A stretch of 64,000 nt of DNA from Salegentibacter maritimus. Lineage in GTDB: Bacteria > Bacteroidota > Bacteroidia > Flavobacteriales > Flavobacteriaceae. The stretch covers positions 107,572-171,571 of the forward strand of contig NZ_JAEHOK010000009.1 of the NCBI RefSeq assembly GCF_016236915.1, read 5' to 3'. Under the pieces are notes generated by a model, which did not search any database, was not told the origin of the DNA, and saw only the letters and a list, made by a program, of their open reading frames with translations. How positions within the stretch are numbered: the stretch's first letter is position 1; every line of letters begins with the position of its first letter. The translations under genes were made by a program, and so were the position numbers. Below are positions 63,983 through 64,000 of the stretch, piece after piece.

Positions 63983-63991
63983 CTTGCAAGT
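63983..63991. repeat. Right copy of CTTGCAAGT at the IS110 junction
   Basis: This is the second copy of the nine-base sequence found at 62815-62823. It is preceded by T instead of A, so the palindrome is one pair shorter here. Nine bases later the window ends, so host sequence cannot be compared. Confidence 0.6.
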
Positions 63992-64000
63992 CTAAAGGAA

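Larger units (their letters stand above)
62815..63991 (-). mobile_element. IS110-family insertion sequence
   Basis: The element consists of a DEDD transposase (62807-63787, minus) and about 200 noncoding bases on its 5' side. The limits are set by CTTGCAAGT at 62815-62823 and again at 63983-63991, a period of 1168 bases. No terminal inverted repeats are seen, as expected for this family. The exact ends are uncertain by several bases because the flanking host sequence on the right is only about 9 bases. It interrupts the FGE-like gene. Confidence 0.75.

Noticed and set aside
62815..63991. CTTGCAAGT copies as a classical target-site duplication
   Set aside because: IS110-family elements usually do not duplicate the target; the repeat is better seen as core or shared recognition sequence, pending comparison with an empty site.

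Overview
The window comes from a member of the Bacteroidota, most likely a marine or animal-associated flavobacterium. The base composition is low in GC. There are four SusC/SusD pairs, TonB receptors with the V-E-K-G-T-N-N-G-T-x-T-D-F-D-G start, lipoprotein signals of the SusD type, little Shine-Dalgarno sequence, and some -7 promoter-like elements of the form TAnnTTTG. Nearly the whole window is one large accessory region for depolymerising and eating animal-type glycans rich in amino sugars (mucin-type O-glycans, glycosphingolipid heads or sulfated glycoconjugates). No tRNA, rRNA or CRISPR array was seen.

Layout. (1) 1-12.3 kb, minus strand: partial GH84 beta-N-acetylglucosaminidase, a DUF5077/DUF3472 lipoprotein and two tandem SusD/SusC pairs. 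(2) 12.7-30.7 kb, minus strand: sulfatase, secreted EEP-fold phosphodiesterase, GH123 beta-N-acetylgalactosaminidase, PhoD-like phosphatase, GH95-like glycosidase, second sulfatase, HExxH metalloprotease with a discoidin/CBM32 domain, and a third SusD/SusC pair. (3) 31.5-36.3 kb, minus strand: TetR regulator, L-fuconate-dehydratase-like enolase, Gfo/Idh/MocA dehydrogenase and sodium:solute symporter, probably for fucose. A broken susC 5' end follows at 36.8-37.0 kb. (4) 37.3-41.8 kb, plus strand: GH2 beta-galactosidase and third sulfatase. (5) 42.0-49.5 kb, plus strand: a GalNAc/galactosamine operon (AgaS isomerase/deaminase, two PfkB kinases, class II aldolase, an amidohydrolase, GH109 alpha-N-acetylgalactosaminidase) ending in tandem terminators and followed by a DeoR regulator. 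(6) 49.6-62.8 kb: a sialic acid locus (NanA lyase, fourth SusC/SusD, GH33 sialidase, frameshifted DUF1080 gene, FadR-type GntR regulator, AGE epimerase, GH20 hexosaminidase, a TIM-barrel isomerase-like protein and a formylglycine-generating-enzyme-like gene). The last gene is cut by an IS110-family element whose noncoding end, a probable bridge-RNA region, reaches the window edge.

How the genes fit together (inference from families): sulfatases and exo-glycosidases remove sulfate, sialic acid, fucose, Gal, GlcNAc, and alpha- and beta-GalNAc at the surface and in the periplasm; four SusCD pairs import oligosaccharides; sialic acid goes through NanA and AGE to GlcNAc, GalNAc through the Aga-type pathway, and fucose through fuconate. 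The most striking regulatory signal is a 13-bp palindrome TATGT-N3-ACATA placed before nanA, before the sialic-acid susC and between gntR and AGE. It matches the GT-N3-AC operator type of the FadR/GntR family encoded there. A second signal, a palindrome plus a 37-bp block, is shared by the promoters of the two tandem susC genes in region 1, and the palindrome recurs before the broken susC.
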